Source of the DNA: Variovorax paradoxus
GTDB taxonomy: Bacteria > Pseudomonadota > Gammaproteobacteria > Burkholderiales > Burkholderiaceae_C
Length of the DNA: 64,000 bases
Assembly (NCBI GenBank): GCA_016806145.1
Contig: CP063166.1
Coordinates: forward strand, 4,278,001 to 4,342,000
Direction of reading: 5' to 3'
Shown here: positions 48,746 through 57,268 of the stretch, one piece after another
How positions within the stretch are numbered: position 1 is the first letter of the stretch
Layout: every line of letters starts with the position of its first letter
Translations under genes and position numbers: made by a program
Notes under the pieces: model-generated
Told to the model about the DNA's origin: nothing
The model's database searches: none
Seen by the model: the letters and a program-made list of their open reading frames with translations, nothing else

Positions 48746-50293
48746 TCAGGGCAACGCATCGGCCGCGGCGGGCCGGGTTTGTCCCGAGCGCCGCATGACC
48801 ACGGCCAGCAGCGCCGCGATGGCCAGCAGCACCACCACGCCGATGCCGGCCATCAGGTGCAGGCCGCGCAGCAGCGCCGTGCGCGCATCGGCCAGCAGCT
48901 CGGCACCGGCCGCACCGCCGAGCTGCCCCGCGAGCGCCACGGCACCGCCGAGCGTGCTGCGCGCGGCCTCGACCGCGGCGGCGTCGCCGAGCGACGCGGG
49001 CACGGCGTCGACCATCATCGCGCGATAGACCGCCGCGCCCACGCTGCCGAGAATCGCGATGCCCAGCGCGCCGCCGAATTCGGAACTGGTTTCCGAGATC
49101 GCCGAGGCCACGCCCGCGCGCTCGGGCGGCGCGCTGCCGACGACCAGGTCGGTCGACAGCGTGAACACCACCGCCAGCCCGAGCGAGGACACGACCATGC
49201 TGCCCACCAGCAGCGCCAGGCCGCCCTGCACCGGCAGCGCGATCAGCAGCGCGAAGCCCAGCGCTGCGACCACCAGTCCGCCGGTCATCGCATGCACCGG
49301 CCGCACGCGCCGCGTGAGCGCGGGCGCGGCCATCGAGCCGACGATGAAGGCGCCCGCGCTGGGCACGCTCCACAGGCCGGCCTGCAGCGGCGACAGCCCC
49401 AGCACCATCTGCAGGTACTGCGCCTCGTAGAGGAACAGCCCGAACATCACGAAGCACGACAGCATGTAGGCACCCAGCGCCACGCTGAAGGCCGGCGCGC
49501 GGAACAGCCGCAGGTCGATCATCGGATCGGCCAGCCGCCGCTGCCGCCGCACGAACAGCCAGCCGATGGACAGCCCCACCGCGATGGCGGCGAGCGACAG
49601 CGCGCTCGCGCCGTGCTCGGCCGTCTGCTTCACGCCGTAGATGGCGGGCAGCACCGCGCCCAGCGACAGGGCCACGCTCGCGAGGTCGAGCCGCGCGGCG
49701 GCGGGGTCGCGGTACTCGGGCAGCAGCACGGGGCCGAGCACCAGCAGCAGCACCATCACGGGCACGCCGACCAGGAACACCGAGCCCCACCAGAAGTACT
49801 CGAGCAGCACGCCGCCGACCACCGGGCCGATTACCGCGCCCGCCGAGAAGCTCGAGATCCAGACCCCGATGGCCAGCGTGCGCTGACGCGGGTCGAGGAA
49901 CATGTTGCGGATCAGCGAGAGCGTGGACGGCGCCAGTGTCGCGCCGGCCACGCCGAGCAGCGCGCGGGTGGCGATCAGCATGTTGGCGCTGCTCGAGAAG
50001 GCCGCGAGCACCGAGGCCAGCCCGAAGGCCACGGCGCCGATCAGCAGCAGCCGGCGCCGCCCGATGCGGTCGCCCAGCGTGCCCATGGTGACCAGCAGGC
50101 CCGCGACCAGGAAGCCGTAGATGTCGACGATCCACAGCAGCTGCGCCGCCGTGGGCTTGAGCGCCTCGCTGATCGCGGGGATCGCGAGGTTCAGCACCGT
50201 GAGGTCCATCGAATAGAGCATGCACGGCAGCGCGATGACGGCCAGGCCGGTCCATTCGCGCACCGTGGCGCGCGGCGGGGCGGCGCCGGTCAT
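48746..50293 (-). CDS. MFS drug exporter, DHA2 (EmrB/SmvA-like)
   Basis: 515 aa with about 14 membrane segments. DLTVLNLAIPAISEALKPTAAQLLWIVDIYGFLVAGLLVTMGTLGDRIGRRRLLLIG is the classic DHA2 first half, with the motif C segment GVAGATLAPSTLSLIRNMF. The start ATG 50293 overlaps the SRPBCC stop (ATGA), so it belongs to the ArsR-SRPBCC unit. Probably exports cationic toxic compounds. No membrane-fusion partner is present. Confidence 0.9.
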   Translation of the reverse strand: MTGAAPPRATVREWTGLAVIALPCMLYSMDLTVLNLAIPAISEALKPTAAQLLWIVDIYGFLVAGLLVTMGTLGDRIGRRRLLLIGAVAFGLASVLAAFSSSANMLIATRALLGVAGATLAPSTLSLIRNMFLDPRQRTLAIGVWISSFSAGAVIGPVVGGVLLEYFWWGSVFLVGVPVMVLLLVLGPVLLPEYRDPAAARLDLASVALSLGAVLPAIYGVKQTAEHGASALSLAAIAVGLSIGWLFVRRQRRLADPMIDLRLFRAPAFSVALGAYMLSCFVMFGLFLYEAQYLQMVLGLSPLQAGLWSVPSAGAFIVGSMAAPALTRRVRPVHAMTGGLVVAALGFALLIALPVQGGLALLVGSMVVSSLGLAVVFTLSTDLVVGSAPPERAGVASAISETSSEFGGALGIAILGSVGAAVYRAMMVDAVPASLGDAAAVEAARSTLGGAVALAGQLGGAAGAELLADARTALLRGLHLMAGIGVVVLLAIAALLAVVMRRSGQTRPAAADALP

Positions 50294-50760
50294 CGGCCGC
50301 CGTCCGCCAGCCAGCGCTCGAGCCGCACCATCGAACCGGCCCAGCCGTGTTCGTGGCCCTCGCGCGCGGCCTGGTCGAAGAACTGCTCGTGCAGCAATTC
50401 GAGCGCGCAGCCGGTGCCGGCCGCGTCGGGTTCGATGCGCACCGTGACGCGCGATTCGCGCTCGGGCGTGCTGCGCCAGGCCCAGCTGAAGACCAGCCGG
50501 CGCTGCGGCACGATCTCGAGGTAGGTGCCGCTGACGTCGTGCGTCTCGCCGTCGGCCGCGAGCATCGCCACGCGGAAGCGCCCGCCCACGCGCAGGTCGA
50601 CCTCGGCATGCGGCACCGAGACGATCTCCTCGGGGCCGAACCAGTGCCTCAGCGCCTGCGGGTCGGTCCACGCGCGCCAGACCTTGTCGGGCGCGACGGC
50701 GTAGTGGCGGCGGAGGGTGAGGGAGGGACGTCCGGTGTCGGGGCTGGCAGGTTGCGCCAT
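50290..50760 (-). CDS. SRPBCC (AHSA1-like) domain protein
   Basis: 156 aa. LTLRRHYAVAPDKVWRAWTDPQALRHWFGPE, VDLRVGGRFRVAM, GTYLEIVPQRRLVFSWAW, GWAGSMVRLERWL: the START/AHSA1 fold that binds hydrophobic ligands. Such genes are often paired with an ArsR-type regulator, as here. Its first 112 bases overlap the end of the ArsR gene in another frame, and its stop overlaps the exporter start. Confidence 0.88.
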   Translation of the reverse strand: MAQPASPDTGRPSLTLRRHYAVAPDKVWRAWTDPQALRHWFGPEEIVSVPHAEVDLRVGGRFRVAMLAADGETHDVSGTYLEIVPQRRLVFSWAWRSTPERESRVTVRIEPDAAGTGCALELLHEQFFDQAAREGHEHGWAGSMVRLERWLADGGR

Positions 50761-51113
50761 TCGGTTTGCTCCTGGTGGTAGAGAAAGCGCGCCAAGGCAT
50801 CGAGGCGCCCGGTCCAGAACTTCTCGTAGCGCGACAGCCACACGGCGGCCTCCTGCATCGGCCGCGGCGAGAGCTCGCAGCGCACGACCCGGCCTTCCTT
50901 CGTGCGCGAGATCAGCCCCGCGTCCTCGAGCACGCGCAGGTGCTTCATGAAGCCCGTGAGCGACATCGCATGCGGCGCGGCCAGCTCGGTCACGCTGAGG
51001 CTGCGCTCGCCCAGGGTCTCGAGCACCGCGCGGCGCGTCGAGTCGGCGAGCGCGGCGAACACGGCATCGAGGGCAACGGGCGCGGGCGGCGCGGCGGCAT
51101 CTGAGTGAACCAT
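50649..51113 (-). CDS. ArsR-family winged-helix regulator
   Basis: 154 aa from ATG 51113. LDAVFAALADSTRRAVLETLGERSLSVTELAAPHAMSLTGFMKHLRVLEDAGLISRTKEGRVVRCELSP is the DNA-binding domain. No metal-binding Cys cluster is visible in the recognition helix, so it belongs to the non-metal group that is coupled with AHSA1 proteins. The last about 40 residues are Pro/Arg/Ser-rich (PTPDVPPSPSAATTPSRP) and overlap the SRPBCC gene, so the true tail function is doubtful. Confidence 0.85.
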   Translation of the reverse strand: MVHSDAAAPPAPVALDAVFAALADSTRRAVLETLGERSLSVTELAAPHAMSLTGFMKHLRVLEDAGLISRTKEGRVVRCELSPRPMQEAAVWLSRYEKFWTGRLDALARFLYHQEQTEWRNLPAPTPDVPPSPSAATTPSRPTRSGARGPTRRR

Positions 51114-51232
51114 GCGGTTGAGTATCTGGAGCCGGCGTGCCAGCGTCAAGGCGTGGGGATATCGCGGCCGGCCGCGGGAACGCTTTATGCGTGCTGCGGC
51201 GCAGCATCCCCACTCGCCGCCAAGGAGCTTCC

Positions 51233-51655
51233 ATGCTGGACCGTACCGCCACCCAGTTCTCCCACGTCAAACCGGGCGACACCGAGTTCGTCTCGGGCGG
51301 ACTGCGCGACTTCTTCCTCTACCGCGACCTCGGCGTGGCCGCCGCCACCAACGGCAAGGTGATCGCGCACCTCGTCAAGGCCAACATGGCACCGGAAGCG
51401 GGCACCGGCTGGCATCGCCACGAGGCCGACTTCCAGATCGTGATCATGGTCAAGGGCTGGGCCCGCTTCATGTACGAGGACAAGGAAACCCTGGTCGAGG
51501 CCGGCGACGTGGTGCACCAGCGCCCGGGCATCCGGCACTTCCTGTTCGACTACTCGCCCGACATGGAGTACCTGGAGATCGTCTCGCCGGCCGACTTCAA
51601 GAGCGTGGATGTCGAGCCGGTGTGCGAGATCCCGGCGCCCACGCCCTGGCCCTGA
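51233..51655 (+). CDS. Cupin-domain protein
   Basis: 140 aa from ATG 51233 with AAGGAG upstream. Single cupin barrel: GTGWHRHEADFQIVIMVKGWARFMYED gives the metal-ligand motif with two His and a Glu, and HQRPGIRHFLFDYSPDMEYLEI the second motif. Cytoplasmic, no signal. Could be a small dioxygenase, isomerase or a binding protein; substrate unknown. It is transcribed away from the ArsR gene. Confidence 0.85.
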   Translation: MLDRTATQFSHVKPGDTEFVSGGLRDFFLYRDLGVAAATNGKVIAHLVKANMAPEAGTGWHRHEADFQIVIMVKGWARFMYEDKETLVEAGDVVHQRPGIRHFLFDYSPDMEYLEIVSPADFKSVDVEPVCEIPAPTPWP

Positions 51656-51674
51656 GCCGCCGCGAACCGGCTTT

Positions 51675-51696
51675 CGCTGCCGTCCTACGGACAGCG
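51675..51696. terminator. Short hairpin after cupin gene
   Basis: CGCTGCCG-TCCTA-CGGACAGCG forms an 8-bp stem with one bulged A. No T-run follows, so it is at best a weak or Rho-dependent terminator. It lies between the cupin gene and the DUF2167 gene. Confidence 0.3.
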
Positions 51697-51761
51697 TTCC
51701 GGCCTGCCCGATAGACTGCGCCCTCGTCTCGCAAAACCGATAACAACCGAGGAGAGAGAGC

Positions 51762-52748
51762 ATGAGGATCCCCATGGCCCGCCTGTCGGCGGGCGTCCTG
51801 TTCGCGTTCGCCGTCCTGGCCGCCGGCCCCGCCGCCGCCGCGCCGCCTTCCAATCCACCCAGTTCCGCCGCCGTGCCGGCCAACTCGCTCGAAGCCGAGC
51901 AGGAGGCCGCCTTCAAGGCCGCGCGCGCGGTGCAGAAGACCGGCCCGGCCGACATCGCGCTGCGCGACCAGGCCCACCTGAAGCTGCCGCCGGGCTACGT
52001 CTGGGTGCCCACGCCGGCCGCGGCGCAGCTCATGCGCAGCATGGGCAACCGGGTCGACGACAGCTTCATCGGCGCGGTCTTCCCGAACAACGACGCCGAC
52101 TGGTTCGCCGTGGTGAAGTTCGTCAAGGAGGGCTACATCAAGGACGACGACGCCAAGGACTGGAACGCCGACGACCTGCTCAAGAGCCTCAAGGAAGGCA
52201 CCGAGGCCGCGAACGAGGAGCGCGCCAAGCGCGGCATCCCCGCGATCGAGGTCACGGGCTGGGCGCAGAAGCCGCAGTACGACGCCTCGGTGCACCGCCT
52301 CGTGTGGTCGGCGCTGTCGAAGCACAAGGACGAGGCCTCGGGCAGCCAGGGCGTCAACTACAACACCTATGCGCTGGGACGCGAGGGCTACATCAGCCTG
52401 AACCTCGTGACCAACGCCAACGACCTCGAGAAGTACAAGCCCGACGCGACCCAGCTGCTGGCGGCGCTGCAGTACGACGACGGCAAGCGCTACGCCGACT
52501 TCGACGCCTCCACCGACAAGGTCGCTGCCTATGGCCTCGCGGCGCTGGTGGCGGGCGCGGCGGTCAAGAAGCTCGGCCTGTTCGCGGTGATCGCGGCCTT
52601 CCTGGCCAAGTTCGCCAAGATCATCGCGGTGGCCGTGGGCGGCGCGCTGTGGGGCGCGGGCAAGCTGTTCCGCCGCAAGGAGAAGGCGCCGGTGGCGAGC
52701 GAAACGCCGGCCGGCGGGCTGCCGCCGACGAATCCGCCCGCGGCCTGA
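51762..52748 (+). CDS. DUF2167-family membrane protein
   Basis: 328 aa, GAGGAGAGAGAG upstream of ATG 51762. Signal peptide about 1-28 (VLFAFAVLAAGPAAAA). Then LPPGYVWVPTPAAAQLMRSMGN, WFAVVKFVKEGYIKDDDAKDWNADDLLKSLKEGTEAANEERAKRG, VHRLVWSALSKHK and VNYNTYALGREGYISLNLVT, all typical of DUF2167. A hydrophobic pair of segments (about 255-300) anchors the C-terminus, followed by a basic stretch and a Pro-rich tail. No function is known for the family. A site-2 protease gene starts 13 nt downstream. Confidence 0.85.
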   Translation: MRIPMARLSAGVLFAFAVLAAGPAAAAPPSNPPSSAAVPANSLEAEQEAAFKAARAVQKTGPADIALRDQAHLKLPPGYVWVPTPAAAQLMRSMGNRVDDSFIGAVFPNNDADWFAVVKFVKEGYIKDDDAKDWNADDLLKSLKEGTEAANEERAKRGIPAIEVTGWAQKPQYDASVHRLVWSALSKHKDEASGSQGVNYNTYALGREGYISLNLVTNANDLEKYKPDATQLLAALQYDDGKRYADFDASTDKVAAYGLAALVAGAAVKKLGLFAVIAAFLAKFAKIIAVAVGGALWGAGKLFRRKEKAPVASETPAGGLPPTNPPAA

Positions 52749-52761
52749 GCGCGCGCGGGCC

Positions 52762-53490
52762 GTGGTCAAGCTGCTGCTCCTGCTGCTGAGCGCGGGCAAG
52801 CTCGGCAAGCTGCTGCTCACCGGCGGCACCATGCTGCTGTCGGTGGTCGCCTATGCCTTCGTCTTCGGCTGGCGCTACGCGGCGGGCTTCGTGGCGCTGA
52901 TCTTCATCCACGAGATGGGCCACTTCCTCGCGGCGCGCCAGCGCGGCCTCGATGTGGGCGCGCCCACCTTCATTCCCTTCGTGGGCGCCTGGATCGAGCT
53001 CAAGGACCAGCCGCGCGACGTCGAGACCGAGGCCTGGGTGGGCTTCGCGGGCCCGCTGCTCGGCAGCCTGGCCTCGCTGGCCTGCTATTTCCTCGCGCGC
53101 GAGAGCGACAGCCGGCTGCTGCTGGCGCTCGCCTACGCGGGCTTCTTCATCAACCTGTTCAACCTGATCCCTCTGTCGCCCTTCGACGGCGGCCGCATCA
53201 CCGCGGTGCTCACGCCGCGCATCTGGCTGCTCGGGGTGCCGGTGCTGATCGCCCTCTTCTTCTGGCGGCCGAGCCCGATGCTGGTGCTGGTGGCCGTGCT
53301 GGCGGCGCCGCAGGTCATGCGGGCCTGGAAGTACGACCCCGAGGACCCGGCCAACCGCCAGTACTACGCGGTGTCGGCCGAGACGCGGCTGACCTACGCC
53401 GTCTACTACATCGGGCTGGTGGCCTTTCTCGCGGTGATGGTGCACGACACGCACGAGATGCTCGGGGCGGCGCGCCTGCCGGGCGGCTGA
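52762..53490 (+). CDS. Site-2 protease family (M50) membrane metalloprotease
   Basis: 242 aa from GTG 52762. Intact zinc site H50-E51-x-x-H54 (IFIHEMGHFLAARQRG) and third ligand D142 in NLFNLIPLSPFDGG. AWVGFAGPLLGSLASL is the conserved AGP segment. About six membrane spans; no PDZ or CBS domain visible. It could cleave membrane-anchored proteins; the adjacent DUF2167 protein, which has membrane segments near its C-terminus, is the natural candidate partner or substrate. That is inference. Confidence 0.88.
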   Translation: MVKLLLLLLSAGKLGKLLLTGGTMLLSVVAYAFVFGWRYAAGFVALIFIHEMGHFLAARQRGLDVGAPTFIPFVGAWIELKDQPRDVETEAWVGFAGPLLGSLASLACYFLARESDSRLLLALAYAGFFINLFNLIPLSPFDGGRITAVLTPRIWLLGVPVLIALFFWRPSPMLVLVAVLAAPQVMRAWKYDPEDPANRQYYAVSAETRLTYAVYYIGLVAFLAVMVHDTHEMLGAARLPGG

Positions 53491-53503
53491 ACGCCGCCGC
53501 GCC

Positions 53504-54292
53504 TCAGGGCGCGCCGAAACGCGGCGCGCGCTTCTGCAGGAAGGCCGCCACGCCCTCGCGCGCATCGGCGCTGCCGGCGCGCTCGCGCAGCAGGCGGTGC
53601 TCGAGCGCCAGGTGCGCCTCGAGCGTGCGGCCCGGCGCATCGGCGCACAGCGCCTTGATCGCGGCGAAGGAGCCGGGCGCGCCCGCGGCCAGCCGCCGCG
53701 CCAGTGCCTCGCCGGCCGCGGCCAGTTCGGCGTCGGGATGCAGCGCATCGACCGCGCCGACCGCGAGGCAGCGCTGGCTGTCGATGGGGTCGCTGAGCAT
53801 CAGCCACTGCTGCGCGCGCAACGCCCCGATCCGCCGCGCGAGGAACCACGAGCTGCCCGCGTCGGGCGACAGGCCGATGGCCGCGTAGCCGGTGCGCAGC
53901 CTCATCGACTCGGCCGCGAGCACGAAGTCGCCGGCCAGCGCGAGCCCCACGCCCGCGCCGCCGACCGCGCCGTTGAGCACGGTGATCAGCGGTGCCGGAC
54001 CGTTCACCAGCCGCAGCAGCGCCGGATGCAGGGGATCGAGGATCTCATCGACCAGCGCGGGCAGGTCTTCTCCGGCCGCGACGAACTCCTCGATGTCGCC
54101 ACCGGCGCAGAACACCCGGCCCTCGCCGGTCAGCAGCACCACGCGCGGCGCGGCCGCCAGCAGCTCGTCGATCGCGCGCACCAGCGCACGGCTGCTCGCG
54201 GCGCCGATCGCGTTGGCGCGCTCGGGACGGCGCAGCACGATGCGGCCGATGCCCTCCTCCACCGACCAGTCGATGCCCTGCTCGAGCGGCAT
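53504..54292 (-). CDS. Enoyl-CoA hydratase/isomerase family protein
   Basis: 262 aa crotonase fold. Oxyanion-hole segments GEGRVFCAGGDIEEF and NGAVGGAGVGLALAGDFVLAAESMRLRTGYAAIGLSPDAGSSWFLARRIG. The acid position reads LSPDAG, with Asp where hydratases often have Glu, as in PaaG-type isomerases. Start ATG 54292 is one base after the SDR stop. Last gene of a six-gene acyl-CoA degradation operon that begins at 58831. Either a hydratase or a double-bond isomerase. Confidence 0.88.
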   Translation of the reverse strand: MPLEQGIDWSVEEGIGRIVLRRPERANAIGAASSRALVRAIDELLAAAPRVVLLTGEGRVFCAGGDIEEFVAAGEDLPALVDEILDPLHPALLRLVNGPAPLITVLNGAVGGAGVGLALAGDFVLAAESMRLRTGYAAIGLSPDAGSSWFLARRIGALRAQQWLMLSDPIDSQRCLAVGAVDALHPDAELAAAGEALARRLAAGAPGSFAAIKALCADAPGRTLEAHLALEHRLLRERAGSADAREGVAAFLQKRAPRFGAP

Positions 54293-54293
54293 C

Positions 54294-55124
54294 TCAGATG
54301 CCCGTGAGGCCGCCGGTGCACATCAGCGTCTGGCCGCTGACGTAGTCCGACTCGGGAATGCACAGCAGGTAGACCGCGCCGGCCGCCTCCTCGGGCGTGC
54401 CGCCGCGGCCCAGCGGAATGGTCTGCTCCATCATCGACAGCAGCCCGGGGTTGATGCCGACCTTGATCTCGCGGCCGTCGATGTGGGCGGTGGTCGCATC
54501 GGCCGCGCTCGCGGTCAGGCGGGTCTGGATGAAGCCGAAGGCCACGCAGTTGACGGTGACGTTCATGCGCCCCCACTCCTTGGCCAGCGTCTGCGTCATG
54601 CCGACGATGCCGGCCTTGGCGGTCGCGTAGTTGGCCTGGCCCGCGTTGCCGAACAGCCCGGCCACCGAGGAGATGTTGACCACCTTGCGCACGTTGCGCC
54701 GGCCGGCCTCGGTCTCGGTCTTCGAGAGCTGGCGGATCACCGGCTGCGCCGCGCGCAGGATGCGGAACGGCGCCGTCAGGTGCACGTCGAGCATGGCGTA
54801 CCACTGCTCGTCGGTCATCTTCTGCACCACACTGTCCCAGGTGTAGCCGGCGTTGTTGACGATGATGTCGAGGCCCTGGAATTCGCTGACCGCGGTGCCG
54901 ACGAAGCGTTCGGCGAAATCGGGCGCGGCCACGCTGCCGTTGCAGGCCACGGCCTGGCCGCCGGCGGCGCGGATGGCCTGCACGGTCTCCTCCGCGGGGC
55001 CGGCATCGAGGTCGTTGACCACCACGCGCGCGCCCTCCGAGGCGAGCTTGAGCGCGATCGAGCGGCCGATGCCGCGGCCCGAGCCGGTGATGAGGGCGAC
55101 CTTGCCTTCGAGTCTGGATGTCAT
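54294..55124 (-). CDS. Short-chain dehydrogenase/reductase (FabG-like)
   Basis: 276 aa. NAD(P) motif TGSGRGIG, acidic VVNDLDAG (Asp after beta-2 suggests NAD preference), NNAGYTWDS, catalytic Ser in ISSVAGLFG and Y-x-x-x-K in YATAKAG. Likely a 3-hydroxyacyl-CoA dehydrogenase for this operon. A longer insert than FabG lies near the C-terminus (FIQTRLTASAADATTAHIDGREIKVG). Confidence 0.9.
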   Translation of the reverse strand: MTSRLEGKVALITGSGRGIGRSIALKLASEGARVVVNDLDAGPAEETVQAIRAAGGQAVACNGSVAAPDFAERFVGTAVSEFQGLDIIVNNAGYTWDSVVQKMTDEQWYAMLDVHLTAPFRILRAAQPVIRQLSKTETEAGRRNVRKVVNISSVAGLFGNAGQANYATAKAGIVGMTQTLAKEWGRMNVTVNCVAFGFIQTRLTASAADATTAHIDGREIKVGINPGLLSMMEQTIPLGRGGTPEEAAGAVYLLCIPESDYVSGQTLMCTGGLTGI

Positions 55125-55153
55125 GTCTGGATGTCTTTCTTCGTTGCCGATCC

Positions 55154-55573
55154 CTAGGCCAGCGCCACCAGCGCCTCGCCCGCGATGCGCACCTGGCCAT
55201 GCTGGTTGGTGCTGCTGACTTCGACGCGCACGCAGCGCTCGCCGTCGCGCTCGAGCTTCTCGACCACGCGGCCCGTGCAGCGCACCGCATGGCCCAGGTG
55301 GGTCAGGCCCTGGAAGCGCACGTCGAAGCGGCGCAGTTGCGACTGCGGCGCCCACTGCGTGAGCAGCCGGCCGAGCCAGGCCATGCCCAGCATCCCCTGC
55401 GCGAACACGTCGGGCATGCCGGCGCGGCGCGCGAAGTCGATGTCGATGTGGATCGGGTTGTGGTCGCCCGAGGCGCCCGCGAACAGCGCGAGCGTGGTGC
55501 GGTCGACCGGCGGCAGTTGCAGCGGCGGCAGTTCGTCGCCGACCTGCACGGTGTCGTGGTTGGGTGCGGTCAT
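55154..55573 (-). CDS. MaoC-like hydratase, catalytic-type half
   Basis: 139 aa. LALFAGASGDHNPIHIDIDFARRAGMPDVFAQGMLGMAWLGRLL contains the hydratase-2 motif with Asp and His (SGDHNPIH). Single hot-dog unit. The next gene upstream encodes a second MaoC unit without the His, so the two probably form a heterodimer like bacterial split R-type hydratases (HadAB, ChsH1-ChsH2). Would hydrate a 2-enoyl-CoA. Confidence 0.88.
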   Translation of the reverse strand: MTAPNHDTVQVGDELPPLQLPPVDRTTLALFAGASGDHNPIHIDIDFARRAGMPDVFAQGMLGMAWLGRLLTQWAPQSQLRRFDVRFQGLTHLGHAVRCTGRVVEKLERDGERCVRVEVSSTNQHGQVRIAGEALVALA

Positions 55574-55587
55574 GGGGTTCCTCGGGC

Positions 55588-56028
55588 TCAATGCCGGCAG
55601 ACGATCACGGTGCGCAGCTCGGCCACCAGTTCGTCGCGCTGGTTGGTGGCGCGCGAGCTCTTCACCACGAACTCGAGCGCGCCGTTCTTCTTGTCGTAGA
55701 TGTCGGTGATGGTCGAGCGCACCGTCACGGTGTCGCCCGCGCAGGCCGCGCGGTGGTAGCTGAAGCCCTGCTCGCCGTGCAGCAGCTTGGCCAGCGGGAT
55801 TCCCAGGTCGGCCAGCAGCTGGCTGGACGCGCCCGAGTCGAGCTCGGCCGCGAACAGGAAGGTGGGCGGCGCGGGCAGGTCGGCATAACCGGCATCGCGC
55901 GCGGCCGCGGGGTCGGTGTAGACCGGATCGGTCTCGCCGATCGCCTTGGCGAAGAACTGCAGCCGCGTGCGCTCCAGCGGCAGCACCGAGGGCGGCAGCG
56001 CATGGCCGATCCATTTCCTGTCGATCAT
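55588..56028 (-). CDS. MaoC-N (FAS1-like dehydratase) subunit, non-catalytic type
   Basis: 146 aa. RKWIGHALPPSVLPLERTRLQFFAKAIGETDPVYTDPAAARDAGYADLPAPPTFLF is the MaoC N-terminal domain family; the motif reads GETDPVYTD, so the catalytic His is Tyr. LLHGEQGFSYHRAACAGDTVTVRSTITDIYDKK follows. Expected to be the partner subunit of the adjacent MaoC (14 nt apart) and to shape its substrate pocket. Confidence 0.88.
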   Translation of the reverse strand: MIDRKWIGHALPPSVLPLERTRLQFFAKAIGETDPVYTDPAAARDAGYADLPAPPTFLFAAELDSGASSQLLADLGIPLAKLLHGEQGFSYHRAACAGDTVTVRSTITDIYDKKNGALEFVVKSSRATNQRDELVAELRTVIVCRH

Positions 56029-56044
56029 GGCGAGGTCTCTTTCT

Positions 56045-57229
56045 TCAGACGCGTTCGTAGAGCGTGACCACGCAGGCGCCGCCCAGGCCCAGGTTGTGCT
56101 GCAGCGCGAGCCGCGCGCCCTCCACCTGTCGCTTGTCGGCCGTGCCGCGCAGCTGCTGGACCAGCTCGGTGCATTGCGCGAGGCCGGTCGCGCCCAGCGG
56201 ATGGCCCTTGGACAGCAGGCCGCCCGAGGGGTTGGTGACGACCTTGCCGCCGTAGGTGTTGTCGCCGTCGAGCACGAACTTCTCGGCGCCGCCCTCGGGG
56301 CACAGGCCCAGCGCCTCGTAGCTGATGAGCTCGTTGTGCGCGAAGCAGTCGTGCAGCTCGACCACGTCGATGTCCTGCGGGCCGACGCCCGCGGCCTCGT
56401 AGACCTTCTGCGCCGCCTCGCGCGCCATGCTGAAGCCGACCACCTCGCGCATGTCGCGCGCCTCGAAGCTCACCGGGCGGTCGGTGGTCATGGCCTGGGC
56501 CTTGATGCGCACGCTGCGGTCCAGGCCGTGGCGCTGTGCGAACGCGGCCGAACAGATGATCGCGGCGGCCGCGCCGCAGGTCGGCGGGCAGGCCATCAGC
56601 CGCGTCATCACGCCGGGCCACATCACGGGCGTGGCCAGCACCTCGTCCTCGGTCACGACGGTGCGGAACAGCGCCACCGGGTTGTTCGATGCATGGCGGC
56701 TGGCCTTGGCGCGGATCTTCGCGAAGGTCGACAGCTGCGTGCCGTACTGCTGCATGTGGGCCAGGCCCGCGCCGCCGAAGTAGCGCAGCGCCAGCGGCAC
56801 CTGTTCGTTGCCGACCAGCTCGTCGGTGATGGACTCGAAGCGGTCGAAGGGGCTGGGCCGGTCGTTGAACACCGCGCCGAGCGCGCCCGGGCTCATGTGC
56901 TCGAAGCCAAGCGCGAGCACGCAATCGGCCGCGCCGCTGGCCACGGCCTGGCGCGCGAGGAACAGCGCGGTCGAGCCGGTCGAGCAGTTGTTGTTGACGT
57001 TGACCACGGGGATGCCGGTCATGCCGACCTCGTAGAGCGCGCGCTGGCCGGCGGTGGAGTCGCCGTAGACATAGCCCACGTAGGCCTGCTGCACCTGCTC
57101 GTAGCCGATGCCGGCATCGGCCAGCGCCGCGTTGAGGGCCTGCGCCGCCATCTGCGGATAGGGAAGGTTCGCGCCGGGCTTGGTGAAGGGGATCATGCCG
57201 ACGCCGACGACATGCACATCCTGGGTCAT
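56045..57229 (-). CDS. SCPx/lipid-transfer-type thiolase
   Basis: 394 aa. Nucleophile C82 in VNVNNNCSTGSTALF, HDCFAHNELISYEALG, and GGLLSKGHPLGATGLAQ. This set belongs to the SCP2-thiolase branch (bacterial lipid-transfer proteins, sterol carrier X), which acts on bulky or branched 3-oxoacyl-CoA rather than simple fatty acids. Two conserved His are visible. No sterol-carrier domain is fused. With the CoA ligase, split hydratase, SDR and crotonase it completes a beta-oxidation set without an acyl-CoA dehydrogenase in the operon. Confidence 0.9.
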   Translation of the reverse strand: MTQDVHVVGVGMIPFTKPGANLPYPQMAAQALNAALADAGIGYEQVQQAYVGYVYGDSTAGQRALYEVGMTGIPVVNVNNNCSTGSTALFLARQAVASGAADCVLALGFEHMSPGALGAVFNDRPSPFDRFESITDELVGNEQVPLALRYFGGAGLAHMQQYGTQLSTFAKIRAKASRHASNNPVALFRTVVTEDEVLATPVMWPGVMTRLMACPPTCGAAAAIICSAAFAQRHGLDRSVRIKAQAMTTDRPVSFEARDMREVVGFSMAREAAQKVYEAAGVGPQDIDVVELHDCFAHNELISYEALGLCPEGGAEKFVLDGDNTYGGKVVTNPSGGLLSKGHPLGATGLAQCTELVQQLRGTADKRQVEGARLALQHNLGLGGACVVTLYERV

Positions 57230-57268
57230 GGGAATTCCTCTCGGGGTGTTGAAACGAAAACGAAGAGA

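Noticed and set aside
48779..50524. 581-codon plus-strand frame opposite the DHA2 exporter
   Set aside because: His/Arg/Gln-rich antisense text without homology signs; the exporter frame has 14 hydrophobic spans.
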